Assembly: GCA_023264975.1 (NCBI GenBank)
Contig: JAHFUS010000004.1
Coordinates: forward strand, 47,653 to 91,589
Length of the DNA stretch: 43,937 nt
Direction of reading: 5' to 3'
Source of the DNA: Actinomycetes bacterium
GTDB taxonomy: Bacteria; Actinomycetota; Acidimicrobiia; Acidimicrobiales; GCA-2861595
The translations under genes and the position numbers were made by a program. Below the pieces are notes generated by a model. That model saw only the letters and a program-made list of their open reading frames with translations. It was not told the DNA's origin and did no database searches. Shown piece after piece: positions 1-8,917 of the stretch (positions are counted from its first letter, which is position 1; each line of letters opens with the position of its first letter).

Positions 1-309
1 TGAAGACGGCGTCGCCGAAGGCGAAGATCCCGCCGTCGGAGGCCACCAGGAAGTACCCGTTGCCGCTGGGTGTGGTGGCCATGCCCACGATGGGCTGGTT
101 CAGCCTGATGGCGCCGGTGGAGCCCTTGAAGACGGCGTCGCCGAAGGCGAAGATGCCCCCGTCGGCGGCCACCAGGAAGTACCCGTTGCCGCTGGGTGTG
201 GTGGCCATGCCCACGATGGGCTGGTTCAGCCTGATGGCACCCGTGGAACCCTTGAAGGCAGCGTCGCCGAAGGCGAAGATCCCGCCGTCGGAGGCCACCA
301 GGAAGTAGC
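1..309 (-). repeat. 126-bp tandem repeats encoding 42-residue units
   Basis: Two full copies and part of a third copy are visible. Each 126-bp unit encodes a GY(F)[36 protein letters not shown] unit. Copies differ at only a few bases, so the array is probably recombinogenic and may extend beyond the left edge. Confidence 0.9.
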
Positions 310-2209
310 CCTGATCGGACTCCGATCCGATCGTCACGACGGCTGCGACCGGGTTCACCAGGACGGTCCCGACCGGGTTCGACAGGGCGACGCTGAAGTT
401 CTCCTCGGGATCGGAGACGTTGTCGTCGATGATGGGAACGGCCACGGTGCGGCTGGTTTCGCCGTCGCCGAGGGTCACGGTCACGTTGACGCCCGTGTAG
501 TCACTGCCGGCCTTGGCCGTGCCGTCGCCGGTGGTGACGTCAACCCGCACCGGGCCGGCCGTGCCTGCGACACGGTTGACCGTGACGTTGACCGTCCCGG
601 CCTTCTCGGTGGTGGAGATGGCCGCACTGGCGAAGGTGACGCCGCCGGTGGGAACCGTTGCCAGGCCGCGAATCGTGCCGGCACCCGTGCCGATGTTGTC
701 GACGGCGGTGGCCGCTCCCGTGGAGAGGTTCACCGTGTAAAGCTTCGTGGTGGCGGCCGCGTTCAGGGATGCGTACGCAACCCCGGCGGCCGAGATGTCG
801 AAGTTTGCGTCGGCCACGATGGGCGCCACGCCGAGGGCCCCGACCGTCGTGACGGCGCCGGCGTTCGGCGACGGACTGCCGTCGACGCCACCGATGCGCA
901 CGAGGCTGGCCGACGCGGAATCGATGCCGAACAGGGTCGTGGCGGCAGGCGTCGCCGGCGTGGAACGGTCGTACGCGGCGGCGACCACGTTGCCGGCCGG
1001 GGTCAGATTGGTGTCAGCGGCAGCGAGAGTGCCGTCGGTGGGATTCACGCGCAGGCTCTGCTCGGTGTCGCTCACGATCCGGATGCGGTCGGCGACGGGG
1101 TTGAAGTCGAAGCCGAACGAGGTGCCCGAGAGCGTGAGCGGGGCCCCGAGGGCGGTGGCTGCCCCCGTGGTGGTGTTGATCGTGTAGATGCGCCCCGTGC
1201 TGCCCAGGGCGTAGAGCACGCCGTTCACGGGCCGGTAGTCGATGCCGAAGATCGTCTCGGCCGGCTGCAGCCCGGTGATCGCCGTCGAGCGCATGAGGTC
1301 CTGCGGCGTGTCGGCCGAGAACAGGAGCAACGTGTTCGTGGCGTCGACGGCCGTCATCAGGCGCACGGCGCCGGTGAACACTGTGAGTCCCTTGAGTGCC
1401 TGGCCGCCCCCCACCGTCCCCACGTTGGTCGTGGCCCCGGTGGTGAGGTTCACCGTGCGGAACTGGGTGGACGCGCCGCCGGTGGGGGTGACGGCGGCAT
1501 AGGCGGTGCCGTCCTTGGCGGAGATGTCGAAGGACACCTCGTCACCGGTGTCGACGCCCAGGGCGCCCACGTCGGTGAGCGTGCCGGCGTTCGGCGGGTT
1601 CTGGACCTGCAGCTTGTCACTGGTGCTGTCGATCACGTAGAGCGTGGTAGTGGTGGCCCCGCTCACGTTGTTCGTGTAGGCGGCCGCAGTCACGTTGGGC
1701 GTGCCCGGGTTGAGCGCGGTGTCGGTCGCGGCCACGGTGCCGGTGTTGGGGTTGAGGCGCAGGTTCTGCCCCGTGTTGCTGGTCACGCGCACCCGGTCGA
1801 CTGTCGGGTTGACGTCGAAACCGAAGGTCGTGCCCGACAGTGCGGGAACGAACGGCGCCACGCCGATCGCCGTGGCTGCACCGTTCACCGTCGCCAGGCT
1901 GTAGAGCCGGCTCGTGCTTCCCAGTGCGAGCAGCTGCCCGGTGGCCGGACGGAAGTCGATGCCGAGGAGGTTCTCGCCCGCCTGCAGGCCGGTGACCGGC
2001 GTGGTGGACAGGATGGTGCCCGGGTCGGCGACGGTGAACCGGACGAGGGCGTTGGTGCGGGTCAGACCGATCACCTCGTCGATGCCCGTGGCGGCGCCGG
2101 CTGGTCCTGCGCCGACCAACGGCGCCAGGACCCCGAGCACCAACGCAACGGTCGCCGCCAGCGCTGTTGCGCCGAGGCTCCTCTTTCGCTGCACGTACAA
2201 ACTCCCCAT
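1..2209 (-). CDS. Secreted DUF4394 / Calx-beta / 42-residue repeat protein (3' end outside window)
   Basis: The frame is open from an ATG at 2209 to the window edge, so the C-terminus is missing. The N-terminus is a signal peptide: basic RKR, a hydrophobic stretch of about 20 residues, then an AGPAGAA-like cleavage region. Two DUF4394-like units follow, each with a [18 protein letters not shown] and FGFDVNP/FGFDFNP signature. After them comes a Calx-beta-like segment ([28 protein letters not shown]), then 42-residue repeats of the type [22 protein letters not shown] lies 8 nt before the ATG, supporting this start. It is probably an exported cell-surface protein; Calx-beta domains can bind calcium, but no enzymatic function is visible. 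The C-terminal repeats are closely related to those of the island protein at 33522-35840. Confidence 0.85.
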   Translation of the reverse strand, partial: [736 protein letters not shown]

Positions 2210-2361
2210 TCGTTCGACCTCCAGATCGCTTCGTGTGGTGCCCCGCCGATCGTTGGCGCGGCAATCTCGGCCGTGACCGGCCGCCTACTCCGTCTACGTA
2301 CCCATCGCACGGGAGGATCGAACCGGTCGAAATGTTCGGCCTGACAGCAGACGGCCGAGGG

Positions 2362-4965
2362 TCACTCGCTCCGACCGGCGGATCGGAACGCCTCGCCCAG
2401 CCCGGAGCCCTCGCGGAGCCGGAGCGCCACCGCCACATCGAGCCGCTCCAGGAGCTGGGAGACCACCCGCGCCCGGCCGGCCAGCGGATGGGCCTCGAGG
2501 AACGCCCGGATGTCCACCGCCAGCTCCGGCGTGGACAGCGCCAGCACGCCGCCCAGCGCCCGCTCGTGCAGGTTCTGGGGCAGCTTGGCGGTCAGGTTGT
2601 CCCACTCCGCCTTGATCCGCTCCCACACCATGGCTCCGCCGGCCCGGTTGGCCAGCAGGAGGCTGATGACGAACGGGGCGTTCTGCGGGCGCACGTCCTC
2701 GAGCGCGAGGTTCAACGTGCGCTGGACGAGCGCGGGGTCCTCGAAACCGGTGAGGGCGTAGAGGTAGCGCAGCTCCTCCTGGGGCGTCGCCGCCGCCCGG
2801 CGGCCGGACAGGAACTGCTCGTACTCGGCCTCGCCGCCCCCGGCCGCCACCACCGCCAGGGCGGCGCCGGCCACGTCGGGGTCGACCGATGACGGATCGG
2901 CGACGGCGGCGGCGTGGATCTCGGCTGCCTTTGCCCGCACGCCGGGATCGGCCCCCATGATGCCGAGAGCACGGATGAGGGCGGCCCGGAGGCGGGCCCC
3001 GCGCCCGTCGTCGCCTTCGTCCTCCGCGACCCAGCCGAGACGATCGAGGGCGGGGCCGGCCAGCCGGCGGACGAACGCCTGGAGGTCGGCCCGGTCGGCG
3101 TCGGGAATGACGCGGTCCAGGGCCACGAGCCCGTCGAGCAGGCTCTGCCACACACTGGGGTCGTCGTCGCCGCCCAGCAGCGAAGTCAGCTCAAGGAACT
3201 CGGCCACTGGGGCCTCGGCGGCCAGCACCCGCGCCCACGTGTCGCTGGCCAGGCTGAGCCGCTCCAGGGCGTCGAGTTGGTCGAGGTGGGCGAGGAGCAG
3301 GGCGCGCAGGTCGTCGTCGTAGCCGACCCGGTAGTAGCCCCAGCCCCGCTCGTTGACCACGACCCAGTCGACGGTGGCGCCGGCGTCCGCGTCACCGACG
3401 AGGCCGATCGAGGCGCCGCCGGCGTCGAGCAGGACGCGACGCTGCACCAGGCGGCCACCGACCGAGGCGCGCAGGTGGACCGGGATCCGCCACGTCGGCG
3501 CCTCTGCGGTGCCGGTGGCGTCGCCGGCCGGCAGGTACCGGAAGCGTCGTTGCGTCAGTGCGACGGCGGTGCCGCCGTCGGTGAGGGACGCCGACACGAT
3601 CGGGAACCCGCCCTGCGGGATCCACGAGTCCATGATCGCCCGCGCCGGCTCGCCCGTTGCCTCCTCTACGGCGTCCCAGAGGTCGGCCGTCTCGGTGTTG
3701 GCGTGGCTGTGGGCGGAGATGTAGCGGCTGATGGCGACGCGGAACTCGTCGGCGCCCACGTAGCGCTCGAGCATGCGCAGGACGGCGGCGCCCTTCTGGT
3801 ACGTGAGGACGTCGAACATCCCCTCGGCCTCGACGGGGCGCTGGACGGGGAACTCGACGGGGCGGGTGGTGGCGAGGGCGTCGACGACCATGGCGTCGTC
3901 CCGGCTCGTGCCGAAGGTGACCCACCGCTGCCATGCCGGCATGAACGCGTCCACGCACAGCAGCTCCATGAACGTGGCGAAGGCCTCGTTCAGCCAGATG
4001 CCGTTCCACCAGCGCATGGTGACCAGGTCGCCGAACCACATGTGGGCGATCTCGTGGGCCACCACGTCGGCCACCCGCTCCAGCTCGCCGCGCGTGGCCT
4101 GGGCGGGGTCGATGAGGAGGAGGTTCTCGCGGAAGGTGACGGCACCGAGGTTTTCCATCGCCCCCATGGCGAAGTCGGGGAGGGCGATGAGATCGAGCTT
4201 CGAAGCCGGGTAGGCGAGCCCGAAGTAGTCGGCGAAGAAGCGCAACGAATGGCTGCCGATGTCGAGGGCGAAGCCGGTGAGGTGCTGCTTGCCGGGGACG
4301 GCGACGACACGCAACGGCGTGCCGTCCACGTCGAGGCCCTCGCTCGCCTCGAGGGGACCGACGGCGAAGGCCACCAGGTAGGTCGACATCCGCATGGTGG
4401 GCGCGAACTCGTGCTGCACCCGGCCCTCGCCGAGGTCGGTGACCTCGACGACTTCCGAGTTGGAGATCACGGCCAGGCCCTTGTCGACGACGAGGGTTGT
4501 GGTGAAGGTGGCTTTGCGGTCCGGCTCGTCCCAGCACGGGAAGGCCCGGCGGGCGTCGGTGGGCTCGAACTGGGTGGCGGCGATGGTGTGTTGCACGCCG
4601 GCGCCGTCGGTGAAGGTGCTGCGGTAGACGCCGTGCATCTTGTCGCTCAGCGTCCCCGAGAAGGTGAGGTGCAAGGTGTGCGCCCCGGGCTCAACCGTGC
4701 CCGCCAGGGTGATCACGGCTCGCTCGTCGTCGGGCCGGAGCTCGACCGAGCCGGCCACGGCGGTGCCGTCCGCGCCGAGCAGCTCCGCCTCGTGGACCAG
4801 GAGGTCGGCGGCGTTGACCACGACCTGCGTCACCCGCTCGTGCACCACGACGTGGACACGCTCCTCGCCCGCAAAGGTCCCCTCGGTGAGGTGAACGGTG
4901 AAGGTGAGGTCGTAGTGGGTCGGCTCGACGGTGCGCGGAAGCCGGTGCGGACCGTCGTTCGACAT
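2362..4965 (-). CDS. pepN: Aminopeptidase N, M1 family zinc metallopeptidase
   Basis: A protein of 867 residues, the normal length for actinobacterial PepN. It removes N-terminal amino acids from peptides in the cytoplasm. The substrate-recognition motif GAMEN is at about residues 268-272. The zinc site HEIAH is at 304-308, with the third ligand Glu327 in WLNEAF. An ERAP1_C-like helical domain fills the C-terminal half. There is no signal peptide. The start is supported by a TAGCCT box ending 8 nt upstream of the ATG, which suggests a leaderless mRNA. The gene is divergent from the PfkB kinase at 5000. Confidence 0.96.
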   Translation of the reverse strand: MSNDGPHRLPRTVEPTHYDLTFTVHLTEGTFAGEERVHVVVHERVTQVVVNAADLLVHEAELLGADGTAVAGSVELRPDDERAVITLAGTVEPGAHTLHLTFSGTLSDKMHGVYRSTFTDGAGVQHTIAATQFEPTDARRAFPCWDEPDRKATFTTTLVVDKGLAVISNSEVVEVTDLGEGRVQHEFAPTMRMSTYLVAFAVGPLEASEGLDVDGTPLRVVAVPGKQHLTGFALDIGSHSLRFFADYFGLAYPASKLDLIALPDFAMGAMENLGAVTFRENLLLIDPAQATRGELERVADVVAHEIAHMWFGDLVTMRWWNGIWLNEAFATFMELLCVDAFMPAWQRWVTFGTSRDDAMVVDALATTRPVEFPVQRPVEAEGMFDVLTYQKGAAVLRMLERYVGADEFRVAISRYISAHSHANTETADLWDAVEEATGEPARAIMDSWIPQGGFPIVSASLTDGGTAVALTQRRFRYLPAGDATGTAEAPTWRIPVHLRASVGGRLVQRRVLLDAGGASIGLVGDADAGATVDWVVVNERGWGYYRVGYDDDLRALLLAHLDQLDALERLSLASDTWARVLAAEAPVAEFLELTSLLGGDDDPSVWQSLLDGLVALDRVIPDADRADLQAFVRRLAGPALDRLGWVAEDEGDDGRGARLRAALIRALGIMGADPGVRAKAAEIHAAAVADPSSVDPDVAGAALAVVAAGGGEAEYEQFLSGRRAAATPQEELRYLYALTGFEDPALVQRTLNLALEDVRPQNAPFVISLLLANRAGGAMVWERIKAEWDNLTAKLPQNLHERALGGVLALSTPELAVDIRAFLEAHPLAGRARVVSQLLERLDVAVALRLREGSGLGEAFRSAGRSE

Positions 4966-4973
4966 TGCCGGAG

Positions 4974-4992
4974 AGGCTAGTCAGTGTACCGT
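4974..4992. promoter_or_regulatory. Divergent -10 boxes of pepN and the PfkB kinase
   Basis: The minus-strand TAGCCT (4979-4974) lies 8 nt before the pepN ATG. The plus-strand TACCGT (4987-4992) lies 7 nt before the kinase ATG. Both fit leaderless transcription. No clear -35 boxes were identified. Confidence 0.55.
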
Positions 4993-4999
4993 CGCCCGG

Positions 5000-5998
5000 A
5001 TGACGGCTCCCTCCCTGGACGTCGTGGCGCTGGGCAGCGCCATCGTCGATGTGCTGACGACCGCCCAGGACGCCGACCTCGACGCCCGGGGCCTCGTGAA
5101 GGGCACGATGGCCCTTGTCGACGACATGCGGGCGGACGAGCTCTACGCCGGCATGGGCCCGGCGGTCGAGGCGTCCGGCGGGTCGGCCGCCAACACAATG
5201 GCCGGCGTGGCCTCCTTCGGCGGGTCGGCCGCCTTCATCGGGAAGGTACGCGACGACCAGCTCGGCGAGGTGTTCGCCCATGACATCCGTGCCGTGGGGG
5301 TGTCCTACGCCACGGCCCCGGCCACCGCCGGCCCGGCCACCGCCCGCTGCCTCGTCTTCGTGACGCCCGACGCCCAGCGCACCATGACCACCTACCTCGG
5401 CGCCGCCACCGGGCTCGGGCCGCACGACGTCGATCCCGCGGTCGTCGCCTCTGCCCGGTACACCTATCTCGAGGGCTACCTGTGGGACCCGCCCGAGGCG
5501 ATCTCGGCTCTGCGCCTCGCCATCTCGGCTGCGTCCGGCGCCGGCCGCCAGGTGGCGCTGAGTCTTTCCGACCCGTTCTGCGTGGACCGCCACCGCGAGG
5601 ACTTCCTCGAGCTGATCGACGACCACGTCGACGTGCTCTTCGCCAACGAGGTCGAGATCATGTCGCTCTTCGAGGTCTCGTCATTGGCCGACGCCTTCGA
5701 CGCGGTGCGAAAGCGGGGCCGCTGCAAGCTGGCGGCCATCACGCTGGGCCCGCTCGGGTCGGCTGTGGTGACGCCCGACGGGGTCACCGAACGGCCCGCC
5801 GCCCGCGTCGACGCCGTGGTCGACACGACCGGGGCGGGAGACCTCTACGCCGCCGGGTTCCTGCACGGCCTGGCGTCGGGCGCCGACCTGGTGCAGTGCG
5901 CCGACCGGGGAAGCCTGGCCGCGGCCGAGGTGATCAGCCACGTGGGGGCAAGGCCCCGGGTGCCACTGGCCTCGTTGCTGGAGGCCGGCGCCGGCTGA
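5000..5998 (+). CDS. PfkB-family carbohydrate kinase (adenosine kinase-like)
   Basis: A 332-residue protein of the PfkB/ribokinase fold. An N-terminal Gly-rich substrate motif (GGSAANTMAGVASFGG) is present at about residues 56-71. The C-terminal PfkB signature 2 (DTTGAGDLYAAGF) lies near residue 280 and includes the catalytic Asp of GAGD. The order of motifs resembles actinobacterial adenosine/sugar kinases, but the sugar or nucleoside substrate cannot be fixed from sequence. The ATG at 5000 is preferred to upstream in-frame starts because a TACCGT box sits 7 nt upstream. It is transcribed divergently from pepN with no obvious functional link. Confidence 0.9.
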   Translation: MTAPSLDVVALGSAIVDVLTTAQDADLDARGLVKGTMALVDDMRADELYAGMGPAVEASGGSAANTMAGVASFGGSAAFIGKVRDDQLGEVFAHDIRAVGVSYATAPATAGPATARCLVFVTPDAQRTMTTYLGAATGLGPHDVDPAVVASARYTYLEGYLWDPPEAISALRLAISAASGAGRQVALSLSDPFCVDRHREDFLELIDDHVDVLFANEVEIMSLFEVSSLADAFDAVRKRGRCKLAAITLGPLGSAVVTPDGVTERPAARVDAVVDTTGAGDLYAAGFLHGLASGADLVQCADRGSLAAAEVISHVGARPRVPLASLLEAGAG

Positions 5999-6019
5999 TA
6001 CACGGCGTCGGGCGCGGCG

Positions 6020-6631
6020 CTACCTCAGCCCGCCCTCCTCCATCTCGGGCGGCACGAAGTCGAGGTTCATGTCGGCCAGCCGCACGAGGCTGGTGGCGAT
6101 CCAGCTGCCGAGGGGGCCGAGGTGCGTCTCCAGCCGGCCGGGCTCCTCCATGACCTCGACGGGCAGCCGGGCCAGGCCGACGTAGGACACCTCCACGGCG
6201 AACTGGGCCGTGCCCGCGGCCGGGTCGAGGTGCTGTTGCACCATCGGGCCCTCGCGCTCGAGCGGCTCGCCCAGGACGGCCGGGCCTTCGTCGGGAAGGG
6301 CGGCGAGCACGGCCAGGGCGTCCGGCTGGAGGGCGAGGCGCTGGATGCGCAGGACGACCTCGATCTCGATCTCGGGCGGGTCGTCGCCGGCGTCGCCCAC
6401 CTTCCACGACCGGTACGCCGTCTGGCTCCAGGTCGACCAGTCGAAGGCGATGTCGGCCTGGACGCGGGGCGGCACACCCTCGAAGGGCAGCGTGTACGAC
6501 GTCTCCCACGAGATGTCGCCCAGCATCACGTCGAGCTGGAAGCGCTCCTCGGTGGCGTGGCGCTCGAGCAGGGAGCTCTCCAGCCCTCTCCGGAGGGCGG
6601 CGATGGCCTCCACCAGTATGTGGTCGAGCAT
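6020..6631 (-). CDS. Conserved hypothetical protein, 203 residues
   Basis: An acidic, soluble-looking protein with no signal peptide or membrane segment and no family that I recognise. It is convergent with the PfkB gene (22 nt gap) and divergent from the phosphodiesterase. TAGCCT on the minus strand (6646-6641) lies 9 nt before the ATG, again a leaderless arrangement. Its beta-rich middle section with a WET-SYTLPFEGVP segment vaguely resembles that of the hypothetical protein at 19752-20318. A shared fold is only a guess. Confidence 0.7.
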   Translation of the reverse strand: MLDHILVEAIAALRRGLESSLLERHATEERFQLDVMLGDISWETSYTLPFEGVPPRVQADIAFDWSTWSQTAYRSWKVGDAGDDPPEIEIEVVLRIQRLALQPDALAVLAALPDEGPAVLGEPLEREGPMVQQHLDPAAGTAQFAVEVSYVGLARLPVEVMEEPGRLETHLGPLGSWIATSLVRLADMNLDFVPPEMEEGGLR

Positions 6632-6640
6632 GCGGGGCCC

Positions 6641-6694
6641 AGGCTACCCCCGGCGCCCCTCTTTCGTCTGCGCCTGGAGCCCCTCCGCTACGGT
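6641..6694. promoter_or_regulatory. Divergent -10 boxes for the 6020-6631 gene and the phosphodiesterase
   Basis: TAGCCT is at 6646-6641 on the minus strand. TACGGT is at 6689-6694 on the plus strand. They lie 9 and 7 nt before the respective start codons. Confidence 0.5.
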
Positions 6695-6701
6695 CCCGTC
6701 G

Positions 6702-7553
6702 GTGGAGAATCCGTGGCTCGATCGCCGGGTGCTGAACTACGCCCACCAGGGCGGCGCGCGGGAGGGGCCGTCGTCCACCATGCACGCCATGCGGCAGGCG
6801 GTTGCGGCCGGGGCCCACGCCATCGAGCTCGACGTGCACGCCACCGCCGACCGGCACCTGGTCGTGTGCCACGACGCCACCGTCGACCGCACGACCGACG
6901 GTTCCGGCCGCATCGCCGCCCTCTCGTGGGACGCCCTCCGGCGGCTCGACAACGCCTACTGGTGGGTGCCGGACCGGGTCGTCGACCACGAGGCGACGGC
7001 GGGCTCGCACGTGCTCCGTGGCCGTGCGCCCGACGACCCCGAGCTGCGCATCCCCCTGTTGCGCGAGGTCCTCGAGGCGTTCCCCGCCGTCTTCCTCAAC
7101 CTCGACATCAAGGAGACGACGCCAGACGTAGAGCCCTACGAGGACCTGCTGGCCGACCTGCTGCGGGAGTTCGAACGCACCGACGACGTGATCGTCGCCT
7201 CGTTCTCCGACGCCGCCGTCGCCGCTTTTTCGGCCGCCGCCCCCGGGATCAGCACCGCCGCCGCCACCAACGCCGCCGCCGCCTTCTACTTCGCCGCCAT
7301 CCAGGGCGACACCCCACCCCCGGCCGCCTTCCAGGCCCTCCAGGTCCCCCCCGCCTTCGGCGGCGTCGAGGTGGTCGACGAACGCTTCGTCACCACCGCC
7401 CACGCCCACGGCATCGCCGTCCACGTCTGGACCATCGACGACGCTCCGGAGATGTCGTCGCTGCTCGACACCGGGCTCGACGGGATCATGACCGACCGGC
7501 CCAGCGTGCTCGCCGGCGTCCTCGCCACACGCGGTGGGGCGTTCGTGGCGTAG
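6702..7553 (+). CDS. Glycerophosphodiester phosphodiesterase family protein
   Basis: A 283-residue GDPD-domain protein expected to hydrolyse glycerophosphodiesters to glycerol-3-phosphate plus an alcohol. Typical motifs are NYAHQGGAREGPSSTMHAM, AIELDVHATADRHLVVCHD and DRTTDGSG at the N-terminus, and VHVWTIDD with GLDGIMTDRP at the C-terminus. The first catalytic His is in HQGG instead of the commoner HRG. The GTG at 6702 is chosen because TACGGT ends 7 nt upstream and the homologous region starts here; upstream in-frame codons overlap the divergent gene. There is no signal peptide, so it is likely cytoplasmic. Confidence 0.9.
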   Translation: MENPWLDRRVLNYAHQGGAREGPSSTMHAMRQAVAAGAHAIELDVHATADRHLVVCHDATVDRTTDGSGRIAALSWDALRRLDNAYWWVPDRVVDHEATAGSHVLRGRAPDDPELRIPLLREVLEAFPAVFLNLDIKETTPDVEPYEDLLADLLREFERTDDVIVASFSDAAVAAFSAAAPGISTAAATNAAAAFYFAAIQGDTPPPAAFQALQVPPAFGGVEVVDERFVTTAHAHGIAVHVWTIDDAPEMSSLLDTGLDGIMTDRPSVLAGVLATRGGAFVA

Positions 7554-7595
7554 ACGCCTCGTCGGTCGCCGGAGCGGCTCGCCCGCCCACGCCGG

Positions 7596-7639
7596 CGGCC
7601 CCCGCGGATTGGGCCAACGGCCCCCGCGGATGGGGCCAA
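7596..7639. repeat. Two 22-bp tandem repeats
   Basis: Two adjacent copies of a C/G-rich unit (cggcccccgcggat-ggccaa) at 7596-7617 and 7618-7639 with one mismatch. They lie between the 3' ends of the phosphodiesterase and bL37 genes. No function is evident. Confidence 0.7.
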
Positions 7640-7706
7640 GAGGAAGCCGGGCCTCCGCACGATCGGACCCGCCGAAGGAACCTCCGGTCCCGAGGCGAAG
7701 GGCGCG

Positions 7707-7787
7707 CTAGCGCCCGGCGTTCGGCCGTCCGCCGTGGTTGGCCTTCTTGTTGGCCCGGATCTTTCGCTTGTTCGTCTTCTTCGACAT
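7707..7787 (-). CDS. 50S ribosomal protein bL37 (26 residues)
   Basis: A tiny, very basic protein starting MSKKTNKRK and ending KANHGGRPNAGR. The KANHG-RPN signature matches bL37, a small protein first seen in mycobacterial ribosome structures and conserved in actinobacteria (that family sequence is from memory). Length and charge fit. A TACGTT box ends 9 nt before the ATG, so the mRNA is probably leaderless. It is divergent from ychF, which encodes a ribosome-associated ATPase. It is easily missed because of its size. Confidence 0.85.
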   Translation of the reverse strand: MSKKTNKRKIRANKKANHGGRPNAGR

Positions 7788-7796
7788 GGCCTGTGC

Positions 7797-7818
7797 AACG
7801 TAGCAGCGGCAGTAGCCT
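7797..7818. promoter_or_regulatory. Divergent -10 boxes for bL37 and ychF
   Basis: TACGTT (minus strand, 7802-7797) is 9 nt before the bL37 ATG. TAGCCT (7813-7818) is 7 nt before the ychF ATG. Confidence 0.55.
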
Positions 7819-7825
7819 CCGCCCA

Positions 7826-8911
7826 ATGGAGCGCCTTGGGATCGTGGGGCTGCCCAACGTCGGCAAGTCGGCGCTGTTCAACGCCGTCACCGGCGGGTCT
7901 GCCCTCGTGGCCAGCCATCCGTTCTCCACCACCGAGACCAACGTGGGCATCGCCCAGGTCAGCGACCACCGCCTCCTCGCCCTGTCGGAGATGTCGAAGA
8001 GCAAGAAGACGGTGCCCGCCACCGTCGAGATGGTCGACGTCGCCGGCCTGGCCGCCGGCTCGTCGTCGGGCGAGGGCATGGGCAACCGGTTCCTGGCCGG
8101 CATCCGGGAGACCGACGCCCTGTGCCTGGTGCTCCGGGCGTTCGAGGACGACGCCGTGGTCGGCGGGTCCAGCCCGCTGGAGGACCTCGAGGTCCTCGAG
8201 CTCGAGTTGGTGCTGGCCGACGAGGCGGCGGTGGACAGCCTGGTGGGTCGGCGCCGGCGGGCGGCCAAGGGCGACTCGTCCCTGGCCGGCGAGGTGGTGG
8301 CGCTGGAGGCGGCGCTAGCCATCCTGGGCGACGGCACGCCCCTTTACCGGGCTGCCCCCGGCGCGCTCACCAAGGAGATGCGGGCCGACCTGCGCCAGTT
8401 CTACCTGCTCACCGACAAGCCGGTGCTCGCAGTGGTGAACATGGGCGAGGACGACATCGCCGACCCCGATCCCGTCGTGAAGCCGGTGGCCGACGCCCTT
8501 GGTGGGGCGGCCGAGGTGCTCGGCGTGTGTGTACAGCTGGAGGCGGAGGCGGCCCGCCTCGATCCGGCCGAGCGGGCCGAGCTGCTGGAGGGGCTGGGCC
8601 TCGGCGAGGGCGCTCTCGCCCGGGTGGCACGCAGCGCTTACCACTTGCTCGGCCGGCGCACGTTCCTCACCACGGGTGACAAGGAGTCGCGGGCATGGAC
8701 GTTCCGGGCCGGCGCCCGGGCGCCCGAGTGTGCGGGCGTCATCCACTCGGACCTGCAGCGCGGCTTCATCCGGGCCGAGGTGATCCACTGGGACGAGCTG
8801 CTCGAGATCGGCTCGTGGAACAAGGCCAAGGACGTCGGCAAGCTGCGGGTGGAGGGCAAGGAGTACGAGGTCCTCGACGGCGACGTGCTCGAGATCCGCT
8901 TCAACGTGTGA
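7826..8911 (+). CDS. ychF: Redox-regulated ATPase YchF (Obg/OLA1 family)
   Basis: A 361-residue P-loop NTPase of the Obg superfamily that binds the ribosome and prefers ATP. G1 is GLPNVGKS at residues 8-15. The region corresponding to G4 reads NMGE rather than NKxD, the family feature that explains ATP specificity. A coiled-coil insert lies in the middle. The C-terminus is a TGS/DUF933-type domain (WTFRAGARAPECAGVIHSD). TAGCCT 7 nt upstream supports the ATG at 7826; far longer upstream frames run through another gene. It is followed 6 nt later by a DUF192 gene, probably one transcript. Confidence 0.95.
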   Translation: MERLGIVGLPNVGKSALFNAVTGGSALVASHPFSTTETNVGIAQVSDHRLLALSEMSKSKKTVPATVEMVDVAGLAAGSSSGEGMGNRFLAGIRETDALCLVLRAFEDDAVVGGSSPLEDLEVLELELVLADEAAVDSLVGRRRRAAKGDSSLAGEVVALEAALAILGDGTPLYRAAPGALTKEMRADLRQFYLLTDKPVLAVVNMGEDDIADPDPVVKPVADALGGAAEVLGVCVQLEAEAARLDPAERAELLEGLGLGEGALARVARSAYHLLGRRTFLTTGDKESRAWTFRAGARAPECAGVIHSDLQRGFIRAEVIHWDELLEIGSWNKAKDVGKLRVEGKEYEVLDGDVLEIRFNV

Positions 8912-8917
8912 GATGGC

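Noticed and set aside
1-309. CRISPR array
   Set aside because: The repeats are contiguous 126-bp coding units without unique spacers; no cas genes are present.
2318-2337. CGAAC...GTTCG inverted pair before the DUF4394 gene, as a second SOS box
   Set aside because: The half-sites are 10 nt apart rather than 4, so it does not fit LexA.
2914-4980. Very long open frame on the plus strand opposite pepN
   Set aside because: It is antisense to a gene with full M1 motifs; its composition is the usual shadow of high-GC codon use and it has no domains.
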